DNA of 64,000 nt from Sitta carolinensis (lineage: Eukaryota; Chordata; Aves; Passeriformes; Sittidae): positions 6,420,001 through 6,484,000 of the forward strand of contig CM063292.1 in assembly GCA_032173965.1 (NCBI GenBank), written 5' to 3'. Shown here piece by piece: positions 1-17,350 of the stretch. The first letter of the stretch is position 1, and the number at the start of each line of letters is the position of its first letter. A model generated the notes under the pieces. The model did no database searches, was not told where the DNA came from, and worked only from the letters and a program-made list of their open reading frames with translations. A program made the position numbers and the translations under genes.

Positions 1-3000
1 TGCCCTGGGCTGTGTAGTGAATGGGGAAGCCTTCACTTCTGTTATTGCTCTGTAGAACAAAGCTGCTCTCCCAGGAGGAGGAGAGCCTGCTGGGGGACAT
101 CTGCCTTTGATTCTGGGTTTAATCCTGACCACTGAGACCGCACCTGGTTTAAAGGTTTGGCATGTCTGTGCATCCTCTCTGTACCTCTCCAGACCTGTAA
201 GAGAGCTGCCTCACCTGCACCTTTAGAGCTGCTGGGCTTTGAACTGGAGGTGCTGCCACCTGGGGCTGGCTTGCACCTTCAGAAGGCTTTCTAGAGAAGA
301 CCTTTGCAATTCTTCTAGGAGCTGAACAGCTTGGTAGCTCTAAGGAGCCCAGACAAGGAAGCCCACATGAGAAAGCACCATCCATCTTGCATTGACATGT
401 ATCAAGGCTTGGCTGGACTTTGTTAAGTGGAATCGCACTGGATTGTGTGCCAGGGGGTGGCCTTAATGAAGGCCATGGCGAGGCTTTCTCCATGTCTGCA
501 AAGCTTGCCAGAGCCAGGGGAGCTGCGGAGTGCATCCATCAGACCCCAGCAGGGTAAAATGTGCATCCTTTCCCGCAAGGCCTTGCTCAACAACATGTGT
601 TTTTGGAAGTCTTTGGCAGCTGAACACTCAGCAGGAACTGCTGCTGCCTTTCCCTGCCCTGCTGGGGCCTGTGCTGGAGTTGCCCCTTGTCCTTGAGGAG
701 TTGAGCTCACCCTGAGTGACCAGCCCTAATGCATTAAGAGGGGCTGGGCTCCCCTGGGCCCTGAGCTGGCTGCCTCTGCAGAGATCAGATGGGCCCTGCT
801 GCCAATTCCTGCCCAACCTCTAGGAGCTGTGCCAGCGGATTTGCTGGAATAAACTCCCAGCCACAAACCCTTACATCCATATGGACCTTCTGTGTATTTT
901 TAAATACGAAACAAAATACTGAATCTTCCTGTTTACTTGCTGTACAAAGTGGAGCATCATTGGATACTGGCTCTTTCCTTTACGGCCAGATGCTTGGTGA
1001 TTTACAGTGTTCTTCCAAGATCTTTCTCTTCTAATCCCTCTCTCCCATCAAAACTTTAACCATCTCCCTGAAGGTGGGTGAAGTTGGATGCTCTCCCTGT
1101 GGGAGAAGAGGATGCTGCTAGTAGATGGGCCAGGAATGTCAGAGGCATCCTGTCAGCAGCCCTTACCTAAATGTGCACAAGGAAAGCTCCTGTGGTTGAG
1201 CACTCAGCTTCGTACTCCTTTGGTTATGGCTTTTGAAGTGGCTGGGATGCACCATCCTCCTACATGGAAAGAGTGGAAGAATGCAGGAGGGAGATGGGGG
1301 CAGAGATAGGAGTCATGGATGGCTACTGCTTGCTTGCTCCTGGAGCAGCCCAGCTGGGTATGAGGGGTGGGCAGGGGGAAGGAGTCCTTCAGTGCAGGCA
1401 GCCTGTGGAGAAAAGATACTAAACATCTCCTCATTCACCTTTCTGTGTGTGGCCTGCTCCTTCCTTCCTGCATAAGTCCTTGTTGCAGTTCATGTCTAGT
1501 GGGAGAGAAAGGAATCTTTGTGGGGAGCCCTGGTTTCAACCGGGGGCAGAGCAGGGCCCACCCAAAGATCAGTTTTCCTTCTCTGCACCAGCTTTTCACC
1601 TTTGTTTTCCATTAGCTGGGGCAAGGTTCTGCACTTGGACACTTTGATCTGGACCTCAGTGCTGGGAGCTGCTTTCTACATGAAAGGCAAAGCTTCCCTT
1701 TGAAAGCTTGGGTGCTGAAATACGGTGAGTGCACAGGCTGCAGATCCTCGGAGCAAGAGACCTGCCCTGGGCTGGACCAGCAGCAGCAGCTTTGGGCTGG
1801 AGCAGCTGGCAGTCACTGTGGTGCAAGCCAAGGCTGGGACATCCCAAGGCTCCAGTGGCTCTGCCCAGGCAGGTGCCAGCTGCTGGCAGGGCAAGCAGGC
1901 AGTGGGGTTTTCCTGGAAAGCTGTCTCCGTTTGCTCTGCTGCTGGGGCAGGAGAATCCTGTGTGAGTGTCCAGCCCAGCAGAGTGGCAGGACACTGGTAC
2001 AAGTTCCCGTCCCTGCCTGTGTTTGTCCCCTTGCACTTTGTCACCTTCCTATCAAGTGGGTCCTGACAAAGAAGCACAGAGCTGTGATCACCGAGGGATA
2101 AGCAGGAATCAAAAAAATCTGCCAAACTCTGCTTCTTCATTCTGCATCTCCCTGCATGTCTTGGGCCAAATGTTGTCATCTTTATAGAGGGATTACACCT
2201 CCAGGACTACATTAATCCTTTGCAGCTGTTGTCTAATGTGGGGCAGGCAGTGCTGGAGGCAAGGGAAATATTTATTTTGAGTTTTACCACTGGCCACCGC
2301 CCAGGAAAACCAAGTGACGGTACTGGGGACTTTGGCCACTTCACATGCAGAGAGAACTGATGTTCCTGCCCTGCCGGCGCCTGCTGAGTGGACTGAGAGC
2401 TTCCCCTGGCAGACTGCAAAACGGGACCACCCAAACATGATCTATTTGGATAAGGGAGCAGTTGTGCACCCTGAGAGCTGACCTGGAATGCAGTGGGGAA
2501 AGCCTCAGAGCTGCTAGAGGTGAGAAGATGATGGATGCCAAGTTGTGCTGAAGCAGACCTGCAGCCCATCTGCTTCACCATCACTTTATGTCTTGCCCCT
2601 GCAGCCCCAGAAATGACCTGTGAGATGAGGAGGGGTCCCAGCACCCCCGGGAACAGCCTGGGGACTGCCTGTTGGAGGGGAGGAGAGGGGCATGAATCAC
2701 ACACACGTGCTGAGCTCGGTGTGATTGGTGGGTGCATCCCACCCGCAGTGGGCTGTGCTGGCCCCGACCCCTCCCCGAGCCACACCCGGAGCCTCCGCCC
2801 TGCCTGCAGCGAGCACGGGCGGCACGTTCAACCCCTCCCGGGGCCCCGCGGTCCTTCCCTCCATCCCCAGCATTGTTTCCTCCGACCTTGAGCTGGCCGG
2901 TCGCCGCATGCTATATCCCAGCCCCAGTTCTTCCTCTGCACTGAGCCTGGCTTCCTCTGTGTTTTCCGTGTCCTTTCCTCAGCGCTGAACAGGGGATCAT

Positions 3001-5630
3001 ACCCTGGCTTGCAGAGGAAGAGGAGGATTCTCCTGAGATGGTGCCAGTCAGGCAGAGAGCCGCTGCCAGCCCTGGTCACCCCTCACACACACCTCAGCAC
3101 AGCAGGGCCTGAAGGACGCTGAGTTCCCAGGGTCTTTTCCAGGTCAGGCTCTCCAACCTATTTTTGGGAAGCAGGGAGCTGCCTGGCAGGAGTAGATCCT
3201 GGTGGGGCAATCCGGTGCCTGCCAGGGCCAGGCTCGCACCCCCCGTGCTCCCAACAGTCCTGTCCCCTGTAGCAGGTGCCTGCCTGCCCCCCCGGGGGTC
3301 TCACATCCACGGCTGGCCAGAGGTGAGCTGACCCCACTGTAGGCATGCAGGGCAGTGCAGGAGCCTCCAGCAGAGCCTGGGCGCCGCTGAAATGCTGGGC
3401 TTTGTCTCCAGCGGGTCCCTTACTGCTGTCCATGAGCGTTTCCAGATGGCCCTGGGCTCCTGGCACCAGCTCTGCTGCAGCATCCGGGGAAAAGCAGGAG
3501 GGGGTGGGAAGTGGTGTCCCAGTTCACCAAGCGTGGCGGCCTGGGCCTCTGCTCCCAGCATCCCTAATTCCCGCTGGGGAATTGTTCCCAGCTCCTGTCC
3601 CACCCTGAATCAGCAAGGAGGCCCCTCTCCTGCCATGGAAGGGATACCACGAGCAACTAGCCCTGGGCGTCCTTGTGCAGCTCTGGCCTTCCCTGCGAGT
3701 CAGGCGTCTTTCCAGGTACCAGGCTTTGGGGTCCCAGCCATGCACCCCATCGAGCCCTCTGTACCCCCAGGAGAGAAGGGAAACGCTGCTGTCGTGGGAA
3801 ATACATCTGTTGTCGGAAATGCATCTGCCGTGGGAAATGCATCTGCACTGGCCTCTGGAGCAGTCTCTGCGGGGGTGGGGAGAGTGAATCCCAGCCTCCT
3901 GCCTCGCCTTTTGGCCAGGTTCATGGCTTTTGGCAGCTCCTGGTGCCTGTCTGGCCCCAGTTCAGCACAGGCTGGAGTGTCAGGCTGCACCATGGCAGCG
4001 CTCCCGGCTCAGCAGAGCTGTGGGTCGTCCCTCAGCTCTGGGGAAGACCCACAAAAGCACAAATCCAGGCAAAATGGTCAAAACCGAACAGAAAGAAAAG
4101 CAAAGGAATGTGACCCAGCAAGGCCTGGCTGATGGAATAAAGAGCCATGAGCCACTTGGAGACCTTTTTCCACCCACTCCCCCCAATTCCTCAGGGGTTT
4201 TCTGTTCCTGATTTTAACTTCTCGCTTGGCTGCAGCAATGTGCTGAGTCTGAGCCAAACGTGTTTTCCAGGGAATCGGCTCATGGCTGGAAATTGCTACC
4301 CAGTGTAGGCAGGGATGGAGGCTGGGGCAGGGGATGGGTGACTCAGACCACAGGGTTCCCCCCCAGCACCAGGAAAGCAGGGCAAGAGCCAGCATCAGTC
4401 CTTCCCTTTTACAGTAATTAGTGGCTGGGCAGCTCAGGGTAATTCAGCGCTGGGAAGTGGTTGTAGCAGTCGGGAACTGAGCCAGCAGCTCTGGGCCCTG
4501 GGGAGGGGGAAGGATGGGGGAAGCACAAAGGCTTCATATCCTCATCCACAAAGTGGGGAACCCTCCCAACCCACTCGCCAGGGCTGGCAGGAGGGGTTGA
4601 GGGCAAAGGAGCAGCTGGAGCACCAGGGCAAAGGGAGCAGGTCAGGGTGTGCCAAGACAGAGGTGCCTGCGGGAAAGAGGCAGGGCCCAGGTGCTGGCAC
4701 AGTGCTGGCCCTGGTCCTGTGGCAGGGGAGGCTGGAGGAGCAAGGATGGTGACTGGAATCAACCACAGGGTCATCCCCACAGAGACAGGTCAGGTTCATA
4801 CAACCCCCGTGCCCAGCACAGCCCAACCAGCCTCACCACCAGTGCAGCACCTCTACCAGGCCTCTGCTTCCCACCCCAAGGCTGCACTTGCAGCTGCAGA
4901 GCAAACCTGGCTCTGGCTGCCACGCCTGTGATCATCACATCACCAGCAGAGGCAGGGACACCATTACATCCATCACTGCCTCTGTGGTTTGGTTTTTCTT
5001 CCCATTAATGGCTGAGCAACATTTTTCCCCAGATAAAGCCAGTTTCCTACCCGTGAAGGCTAATCTTTCCCACTCCCATGATTATTCCCCTGATCTCTGC
5101 AGAGGTCATGACCCCTCTTGCCTTCCCCTGCCGAGACAGCAGCAGTGAGACAGGATATGGCCACCCCTTCCCCCCAGGAAACTCGACAGGGCCTCGTGGG
5201 GATAGGGGCTGAAGCACCCTGTGAAGTGCTCCGGGAGGGTCCCCCAGCTGCCGCTGGCCCCTGCACGGGGAAGGGAGGTGGCTGCCCTAGGCTGAAGAGC
5301 AGTGCTGGCTGGGGGAGAACAAGGCACCCTGTGTTCCCAGCGAGGCCCTTGTCACTGCCATGGGAGCTGCTGAAAGGCCGCTCTGTCCACTGGTGGGGGT
5401 GGGGGGGCTGCTTTAGCTGACCCCCTAAAGTGGCAGCCCGAGGGCAGGGACTGTTGCAGGGACATCGCTGGCCATGCTGGCCCCTTCCCTGCATTCTCCA
5501 GCATGGCACCCCATCCCCTGGGGGGGCCATGCAGGGTGACCCTCCAGACAAGCCCCAGTACCACGAAATTTGCCCAATCCCTCCCAGGGCACCCCGTGGC
5601 AGGAAGGATGATGGCACCACAGCTCTCCAC
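1..5630. other. Left flank, no gene recognised
   Basis: No reading frame here resembles a protein I know, and no chain of compatible splice sites was found on either strand. It is ordinary GC-moderate avian intergenic DNA. Two plus-strand AATAAA hexamers (848-853 and 4136-4141) could be poly(A) signals of unrecognised transcripts. A 246-codon plus-strand open frame at 3392-4132 ends four bases before the second hexamer, but its composition does not look protein-like. A locally CpG-rich patch lies at about 2740-2860. In human the neighbour beyond MMP15 is CFAP20; no CFAP20 exon was seen. Confidence 0.6.
3785..3845. repeat. Short 18-bp tandem repeat, about 3 copies
   Basis: A unit of the form GGAAAT(A/G)CATCTG plus six variable bases recurs every 18 bp. 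Because 18 is a multiple of three it produces a periodic peptide in the overlapping open frame. It looks like a small tandem duplication with no assigned function. Confidence 0.6.
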
Positions 5631-5640
5631 ACACCCGACC

Positions 5641-6280
5641 CATTTAATGGACATACAAGGCGGCCGTGCCCACTGCCCTGCCCACAGGGCCATGTGCTCC
5701 AGGGCTTCATCCCACGGTGGCAGCAGCAGGGCCCGGACTGAGCTGAGCCCCAGCAGGGTTGCAGAGGTGGCATCTCCCAACTCACACTGTCTTTAGGCAC
5801 CACATCCCTGTATCCCCATGGTTCAACAGGAAACACAGCCAGGAGCTCAGCCCACCCTTCCCTGCCACTGCAGGTGCCAGCGGCTGAGACCTGCCAGCCT
5901 GCAGCACTTGTGAGCAGCCCCCAGCCCACTCACCACCCAAGCTGCAGCAGGTTCGCACAGGAGGAAGGGACCCTGCAGGGACCCATGGCAGATGCAGGCA
6001 CACGATGGGTGGCAGCCTGAGGGTCACGGCTAGGGGGACGCACAGGCACTGGGGAGCAGGCAGGGCCTGGATGCCCTCCAGCCCCCCCATGACCATCCCC
6101 GGTCCCAGCCCGGCTGCTCAGGAGGGGCTGGAGGGGTTGGGCATCCCCCCCTTTCTGAGGCTGGAGCCATCAAGCAACATTGGGGTAGAGGGGCCAAGGC
6201 CGTGGTGAGGGTCAAGGGGAGGGGTGTCAGGTCCATCTTAGCACCATGGTGGTGGGGGCGGTTGGGGGAGGGAGCCAGGG
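5641..6280 (-). other. MMP15: Probable MMP15 3' untranslated region
   Basis: The minus-strand sequence after the MMP15 stop codon has no further exon. The first poly(A)-like hexamer downstream is ATTAAA (TTTAAT on the plus strand, 5642-5647), which gives a 3' UTR of about 0.64 kb. This is inferred from the hexamer only; a longer UTR using a more distant signal is possible. Confidence 0.4.
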
Positions 6281-10710
<4,430 letters not shown>

Positions 10711-11169
10711 TCCGCGCCGCCGCCGGGTCCGGCTGCCCCCGGCCGCGCCGGGCCGGGCCGGGCCGGGCCGGGCCGGGCCGAGCGCGGCGGTGTCGGAGCT
10801 ACGCCGCCCTCATGACCCGGGGCCGAGCCGCCGCGGGGGGCTGCGCACGGTGCATGGGCGGCGCTGCCAGGCGCGGCCCGTCGCCTCCCGGCCCGCCTTT
10901 TGTGCGTGAGGTCAGGACGGCGGCGCGCGGCACATGGGCGGCCGGCGCGGCGCGGCTGGGCCCGGCTCCGCTCGGCTTCCCTGCCGCGCTCTGCCCGCCG
11001 CCGGGAGCACCGGAGCGGGTGGCGGAAGGCGGGCGCGGCGGCGGCGGCGGCGGCGGCGGGGAGCGGGCGGGGCGGGGCCGCGGCGGGGGGCGGGGCCGCG
11101 GCGGGGCGGGGCCAAAGGGGCGCGGGCCGCCCCCCCGCACGTGAGTGCGCGGTGGGGCCGCGGGCAGGA

Positions 11170-11770
11170 CCCGCACGGGCCGGGCCGGGCCGGGCCGCCA
11201 CCCCTGCACCGGGCCGGCCGGCCGGGCCGGGCCGCCACCCTGCACCGGGCCGGGCCGGGCCGGGCCGGGCCGCCACCCCTGCACCGGGCCGGGGCCGGGC
11301 CGGGCCGGGCCGCCACCCCTGCACCGGGCCGGGCCGGGCCGGGCCGGGCCGCCACCCCTGCACCGGGCCGGGCCGCCACCCCTGCACCGGGCCGGGCCGG
11401 GCCGGGCCGGGCCGCCACCCCTGCACCGGGCCGGGGCCGGGCCGGGCCGGGCCGCCACCCCTGCACCGGGCCGGGCCGGGCCGGGCCGGGCCGCCAGCCC
11501 TGCACCGGGCCGGGCCGGGCCGGGCCGCCACCCCTGCACCGGGCCGGGCCGGGCCGGGCCGGGCCGCCACCCCTGCACCGGGCCGGGCCGGGCCGGGCCG
11601 GGCCGCCACCCATGCACCGGGCCGGGCCGGGCCGGGCCGCCACCCCTGCACCGGGCCGGGCCGGGCCGAGCCCTGCCGCCACCCCTGCACCGGGCCGGGC
11701 CGGGCCGGGCCCTGCCGCCACCCCTGCACCGGGCCGGGCCCTGCCGCCACCCCTGCACCGGCCAGGCCGG
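11170..11770. repeat. GC-rich minisatellite with CCGGG runs, about 16 copies
   Basis: A core of the form GCCACCCCTGCACC is followed by two to five copies of GGGCC, giving units of roughly 25-40 bp. I count 16 copies of the core, with variants (one lacks a C, one has CAGCCCTG, one CATGCACC). Copies decay toward 11850. The array is about 90% G+C and leaves several frames open on both strands. Those long frames encode only Gly/Pro/Arg/Ala repeats and are not genes. Confidence 0.93.
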
Positions 11771-11849
11771 GCCGAGCCGCTCCCGCACCGGGCCCCACTG
11801 CTGTCCCCGCACCGGGCCCCACTGCTGTCCCCACACCGGGCCGGGTCGG

Positions 11850-13304
11850 GCCCTGCCGGGCCCCGCCGGCAGCCGCCCCATCCCCCGACTTTGCCCCCAC
11901 AGCCATTGTCCCCTGTCCCGGGGGTCTCTGACACCCGGTGTTACACAACCGGGTGCTGTGCCAGGCCGGGCTGGGGCCGGTGGTTGATCATTAACCTGAG
12001 AGAAACCGGTTTCACTGAAGTCCCCAAGGGCTAAATATATCTCTAGCTTTGTTTGTTTTTCTTTCCCCCGAAAGAAACTTATCTTGCAGATCCTCATCCC
12101 GGAAACTAACTGGCTAAAGACTTAACAGATTTTTTTGTTAAGGACTTCAAAAGGCTGCTGGCAGCAGCCACTGGCTTCGATGCTCCCAGGGACACACATC
12201 CCAACTGTATGGAGATGACACGAGACAAAGCCACTCTCATGTGCCAGGACAGGCAGCACAGAGCTCACAGGAGGACTTACAGATGTGGCCTCACGTGAAG
12301 CCTGCAGGAGTTGTGCATGTATAAATAGAAATGGCTGAAATACACCACCAACACAATTTTATGACAGAAGGAGACAGATTTTTACTGCTCAGAAGTCCCA
12401 GACAGACAGGGAATAAAATATTCACGGCATCACATTAGCATTCTGTTCCAACTACCTGAGAAGTTGCAGCTGACCAACCCGCAGGAACTGAAGGATTAAA
12501 AAGGAGCTTCTCCCAAAGGACAATGCCAAGCCTGCGATCCCCTGGGTCATCATCCACCCAGGGTGCTGATCACACAGGGAAAAAGTGTGGAGCCTGGGCA
12601 GGAGCTGCCACCCCTTGACTCACCTGTGGCCTGGGAGGGACTCACCCTCCCAGCTTAGGCAAACACTGACACTGTCCATTCCAGGGCTCACCCACACCTG
12701 GCAGCAAGCCCTTGTATGGCAAAAGGCTCAGACACTGAAATGTCTCTACAAAGGCAGCAGCAGTGTGAGAGGGACACAACATGACTCAGGAGCTTGTCCG
12801 AGCTGGCTCACAGTAGGAAAACACTCAGGGAAGAGAATCCAGCTCCATGTCCTTGCCTCTTGCTACTCAAAGCATGCCCAGAGCCTCCCAACAATCTGGC
12901 AGTGCTACTTCCCACTGTGTGAGACACTCTCCCTTTAGTAGCAGCTTCCCACGCTACCTTCTTCCTCCTTCCCATAAGGCATCTATGGCTTTTGAAGATT
13001 ATTTTTTTCTTTTTTAAAAAAAAATCAGCAAAATTAGCGACTCTGGGATGTCTGGAACCGCCGGTGCTGACTGCAGCACATCCAGCAGCGAGAACGAAAT
13101 CTGCTACAAACACACTTCTCTTCAGCCAGCAGCTCAAACTGGAAGTGGCCCCACTTGAGGCCACAGACACCGCAGAGACGCTGAGCAGGCAAGAAGAGCG
13201 TGGAGGTGCGTGACAGCCCACACCACCCAGAGCTGTGCCAGACAACGGTCCTTGGTCCAGCATCAGGCTCTTCGAGGCTCCAAAATGGACAGCCCCACCC
13301 GCCC
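11850..13304. other. Interval between the minisatellite and the USB1 stop codon
   Basis: No coding exon recognised. Its right part should contain the USB1 3' UTR, which reads leftward from 13304. No perfect AATAAA occurs on the minus strand here; the best weak candidate is a CATAAA near 12355. A short AT-rich run lies near 13000-13025. Confidence 0.45.
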
Positions 13305-16300
13305 CTACCTCAAGGGGAAGGAGAAGTACTTGTTCCCTGACTTGCAGCGGATTTGCTCCCATTGGATACGCAGCAGGAATTCTGACTCCTCAAACCCATT
13401 CACAATGTCCTGGAAAATAAGAGGCAGGAGTCAGTACCAGGAGGGCGGGCGGATCTGCCCGAGGATGGAGCTGGCAGCTCTCTCTCTGAAGCAAGTCACA
13501 GATGAAGCCATTTGCAGCTGGAAGCCTCTGACTTCCCTCAGGAGGGTGATTTAAACTCACGCTCCCCCCAAAAGCTTCTCTTCCTTCAGCCCAGTGAAGT
13601 TTGTCCTGCTCAGTGAAGAGAATCTCCCACTCTCCACCCCTGGCAGGGAGGGACACACCTGGAGCTCCCGCAGGCACTGCCCTTCCAGCTTGCCAGACAA
13701 GTCCCCGACGCACCAGGCCAAGCTGATGTGGAACGATGGGTCCTGAAGACAAAACAGGGTTAAGAATGCAGGGAGGCTTTGCTTGATGCACAGAGCCACA
13801 GTGGGAGATCTGGCATGATGCTGCTGGCCCATCTGGGATCACAAAGGCTGGAGGATCCCAAACTGGGAATCCCCTCTGCCAACTCAGCAGCTGCAGAGCT
13901 GATATGGACAGTGCTGGAGGCAAGAGGAATTCTGGGCTTCACAGCCCAGACCTTCTGGACAAAAGTGGGCAAGGCTGCCTGGTTCCCAGCCTCCCTGTGC
14001 TCGACTCTCTAGCTGTGGGAAAACCTCTCAGAACTGGTCCTGGAGCAGGTACATGGGTCACCTTTGAATAACCCACATGAGCTCCCTGCTCAGCTCTGGA
14101 GACAGACAAACTGGGGTCTGGCCCTTCAAGATCCCAAAGCTAGTCCTAAGCAAAAGGCTGGACTAATGCCCAAGAAAGCTGCCCAAGGCAAAGACACAAA
14201 GACTGCCCTCAGTCCCACGGTGCCGATTCTATCCTAGAACAACCCTGCTTCCAAGCACAGCAGGGCAGCCACTGCAACTGGCTCCTGTTTATTTGAGTGA
14301 AGATCTCGCAGGGAACCAGCCGGCATGTCCAGACTGGCAGGGGAGTAAGCAGGAAAGGCCTCACCTTGTAGAATGTGGGAAGGTCAAATTCCTCTAGAAC
14401 ACCGTCCACCTCCGAGACCAGCTCCAGCAGCTGGAAATGCCCAGCAGAGACTTCCAAGCCAATAAAGGTCCTATAGAAAGGCAAGGAGAGACAGCAAGCA
14501 CCCTTTCATGTTGCAGAAAGCACAGCCACAAGAATACTCAGCCCTGCATTCCTACTGGGCATGTTCCCTACTCCCTAACACAAGAAAATCTGAGGAATGC
14601 CAGGTTTAAGCATCCAGGAATGCTGATTGTATTCTCAAGAAAAACAGAAGGTGTGGTAGCAGGGGGAAGCAGGACTGGATGACAAACCATGTAGATTTCC
14701 TAGAGTAATCCAGTACTTTTTGGGACATGAAAATTAATTTTTCAGGCAAAGGACACACTGGATGGGTATTTCAGCAGAATGCTGCGCCCATGCAGGAGCT
14801 GCATTAAAAAAGTGGAAGTTGCTGGAGAGGTTTTACAGTGAGAGAGGAAGCAGGGAAAGGGAAGTCTCCAAGCTGGAGAGATGTGACAAAGAGATCAGCA
14901 CCTCCTCCAGGACTGTCGGGATGACACTTTCTAGAGTCATTTAGAGTCATCGTTTCTTCCCCTCCAGGAGGACTGCAGAAGATTCAAGTGTCACCCAGGT
15001 TCTAAATTCACTTTTTCCTACCCATGACTATCTTGGGCTGCCTTTCCCGCCAGATTCAGCAACTTTTTTTAATCATCTTTCCTTTGACATTCAAAAAAAC
15101 TTAATTGCATTCCATTGGAATCAGGCTTCTGAGCTGACGCCCAGGAGAATTAGCACCATCTCAGCTATTTCTCTCCAGCTCTTGGAAGACCTGCACTACA
15201 ATTTCACGACTGGCACTGCTGCCAAAAGAGGTGGTCCCGCTCTGCTTGCCCCAGGCAGTGCACACCGACTAATGAGACCAAAGGCTTGCAGAGAATCAGT
15301 GCCAAAGCTAAAAATTTGTGCAGATGGCTGGGGAAAGGTGTGAAATGTCTGGAGATGATCTGGAGGTGATCACGTACTGTGCTGTCACACAGCCCAACTG
15401 TGGGACAGGCAGACAGGCAGGGTGATGCTTCCCATCCACCCAGCACCTTGCTCAGACTTCTCCTGGGACAGGCAGGCTGCTCCATTGTGCACTCACCTGG
15501 TTTTGTTCTGGTTGGTGTAAACCTTCACTTGGTCAGCCACGCAGAAGAACCTGAAATCAGAAAGATCTTATTTCAGCTGCAGGAAAAAAAAAAAAATACA
15601 AGGCAGAGCCAGGACTGTTATCAAGTCACGGAATGATACAGGCAAATGTATGCTGCAATCAGACCAAATTGGTGCAACCAGAACGTTCTGGGACTCAATT
15701 AATTCCCCTCCTGTTTCCAGCCTCCAAAGCCTGGACAGTGACAAAAGCCCTGAAGCAGCTGGTGCTCAGCTGGTGCCTGAACCAGATGTAAGCAACAAAA
15801 CCATCCATGGTTCAGGGGATGGCACAGCTCAGGCCTGATCCTGGAATGCCAAAACCTGACATGTGCAGTGCCAGATCCTGAGGCAGTGAGGAAAAATCCC
15901 CAGGGCTTTAATGTTCTGCCAGCACCAGCTGCCAGGGACACCTTAGGGCGTGGATGCTGTCGAAACACGGATCCCGGGGGCAGAGGAGGGGTGTGAGCAG
16001 CGCTCTCCCTCGGCTCTGCCAAACCCACCTGTGGAAGGCGGCCAGGCGCTCCCTGAGGGAGCGGACGAAGGGCTGTATCCAGTGGTAGCGCAGCACCACG
16101 CACTGCGAGAGGCTCAGGTGGAACTCCTCCATGGCAGCCAGCGACGGCACGTAGGTGCGGGCGTGGGACACCAGCAGCTCCAGCAGCTCCAGGAATTCCT
16201 CCTGGGCAACGTCTGCGGGGCAGCACCGTCAGAGGAGCGCTGGCCGCGCATCTCCTCCGGGACCGGTGGATCCCGGGCCGCAGCAGCGGCTGCGTTCCGT

Positions 16301-16713
16301 CCCGCCATCCCCCCGAGCCAGGCCGGTCGCGGTGCCGGTACCTACAGGGCAGGTAGACGTGCGTGGCCCAGTTGCCCCGCTCGTGGGGGAAGCCGCGAAC
16401 GCGGCCGCCGTGCCGGGAGCTGTCATCGCTCACGGCCTCCTCCGGGTCCGGGTCTCCCGGCAGCCCGGCGGGCGCGGGCAGGCGGGGGCGGCCGACGCTG
16501 CGGGAGCGGAGCGGGGTGAGAACGAGGAAGAGGAGGAAGAGCTGGAGGAAGGCCGCGCGCTCCCGCCGCCGGCCGCGCGCTCCCGCCGCCACCACCCAGC
16601 CGCTCCCACCTGGCCCCGGGGGACCCCTGCGCGCCGCCGCCCCGGCTCCCCCGTTCCTCCTGGTGCTCCTGCTCCTCCTCGGAGCTGCTGTACCCCACCA
16701 GCGCGGCGCTCAT
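13305..16713 (-). CDS. USB1: USB1, U6 snRNA 3'-5' phosphodiesterase
   Basis: A 2H-phosphoesterase that trims the U6 snRNA 3' oligo(U) tail and leaves a protected terminal phosphate, acting in the nucleus. Coding exons in transcript order: 16713-16610, 16497-16346, 16212-16029, 15550-15497, 14470-14365, 13742-13659, 13409-13305. Phases all agree and the total is 789 bases, 262 residues plus stop, close to the human length of 265. The start gives [14 protein letters not shown], matching the family's N-terminus. The conserved [19 protein letters not shown] block is in exon 2. The two catalytic HxS motifs are HLS (about 117-119, exon 3) and HIS (about 205-207, exon 6). The C-terminus [13 protein letters not shown] is also typical. 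It is transcribed away from ZNF319 out of a shared CpG-rich region. No break was seen. Confidence 0.97.
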
Positions 16714-17350
16714 GGCCGCGGAACCCGCCGGCACGGCACGGGCCCGGCCGCGGCGGCCGCGCAGTTGCCGGCGCGGCCCGGCAGGGGGCAGCACCCGCCG
16801 CGCCCGCCCCGCCTCCTCCGCCGCCGCCGCTGCCGTGGCCGCCCCGGCCCGGCCCTCTCCGCTCCCTCCGCTGCGCTCCCGCCCGCAGCTCGCTCCCTTC
16901 CCTCCCTCCTTTCCTCCCTCCCGGCTCCCGCCTCCACGCCAGCGCGGGGCTGGGGCGCAGCGCGCAGGCCGCGGCCCTGCCGCCGGCGAGGCCTCCTCCC
17001 GCCGCAGGTGAGCGGCCCGACCGCCGCCGCCGCCCTTTGTGTGCGCCTCGCCGGGGCGGCGGCGGCCCCGGGCGGGCAGCGACCCCCTACACCCGACCCC
17101 GCCGCGGGCCCTCCCGGCGCGGCGGCGGTGAAGGCCTCGGGCGCCATCCCCGCGCTGCTAGCGGGGCCGCCCGATGGGGAGCGGCGAGCGGCGGGCCGGG
17201 CCTGGCCGCGGGCTGCGGCGGCGGCGGCTGCTGGTGGCCTGCGAGCTCCGCGGCCGCTCCCGCGCCCCGCGGCCCTGAGGCGGCCCGGGCCCGGCGGGAG
17301 CGGGCCGGGCCATGCCGAGCAGGCCGCCTCGCCAGTTTGAAAGTACCTCT
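16550..17350. promoter_or_regulatory. CpG-rich bidirectional promoter between USB1 and ZNF319
   Basis: The USB1 start codon (16713) points left, while ZNF319 is read to the right. The DNA between is dense in CpG and GC boxes with no TATA box, as expected of a shared housekeeping promoter. A consensus donor after 17007 (GCAG before GTGAGC) is a plausible end for the first non-coding exon of ZNF319. Other candidate donors lie at about 17453 and 17657. Which are used cannot be decided here. Confidence 0.65.

Noticed and set aside
5060..5929. A 289-codon minus-strand frame downstream of MMP15
   Set aside because: The composition is erratic (Gly/Trp/Cys-rich) with no domain. It lies in or beyond the MMP15 3' UTR, and overlapping frames are also open.
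15699..16595. A 298-codon minus-strand frame across USB1 exons 2 and 3
   Set aside because: It includes part of the real exon 2, then reads through an intron and exon 3 in the wrong frame. The spliced model fits the whole protein.
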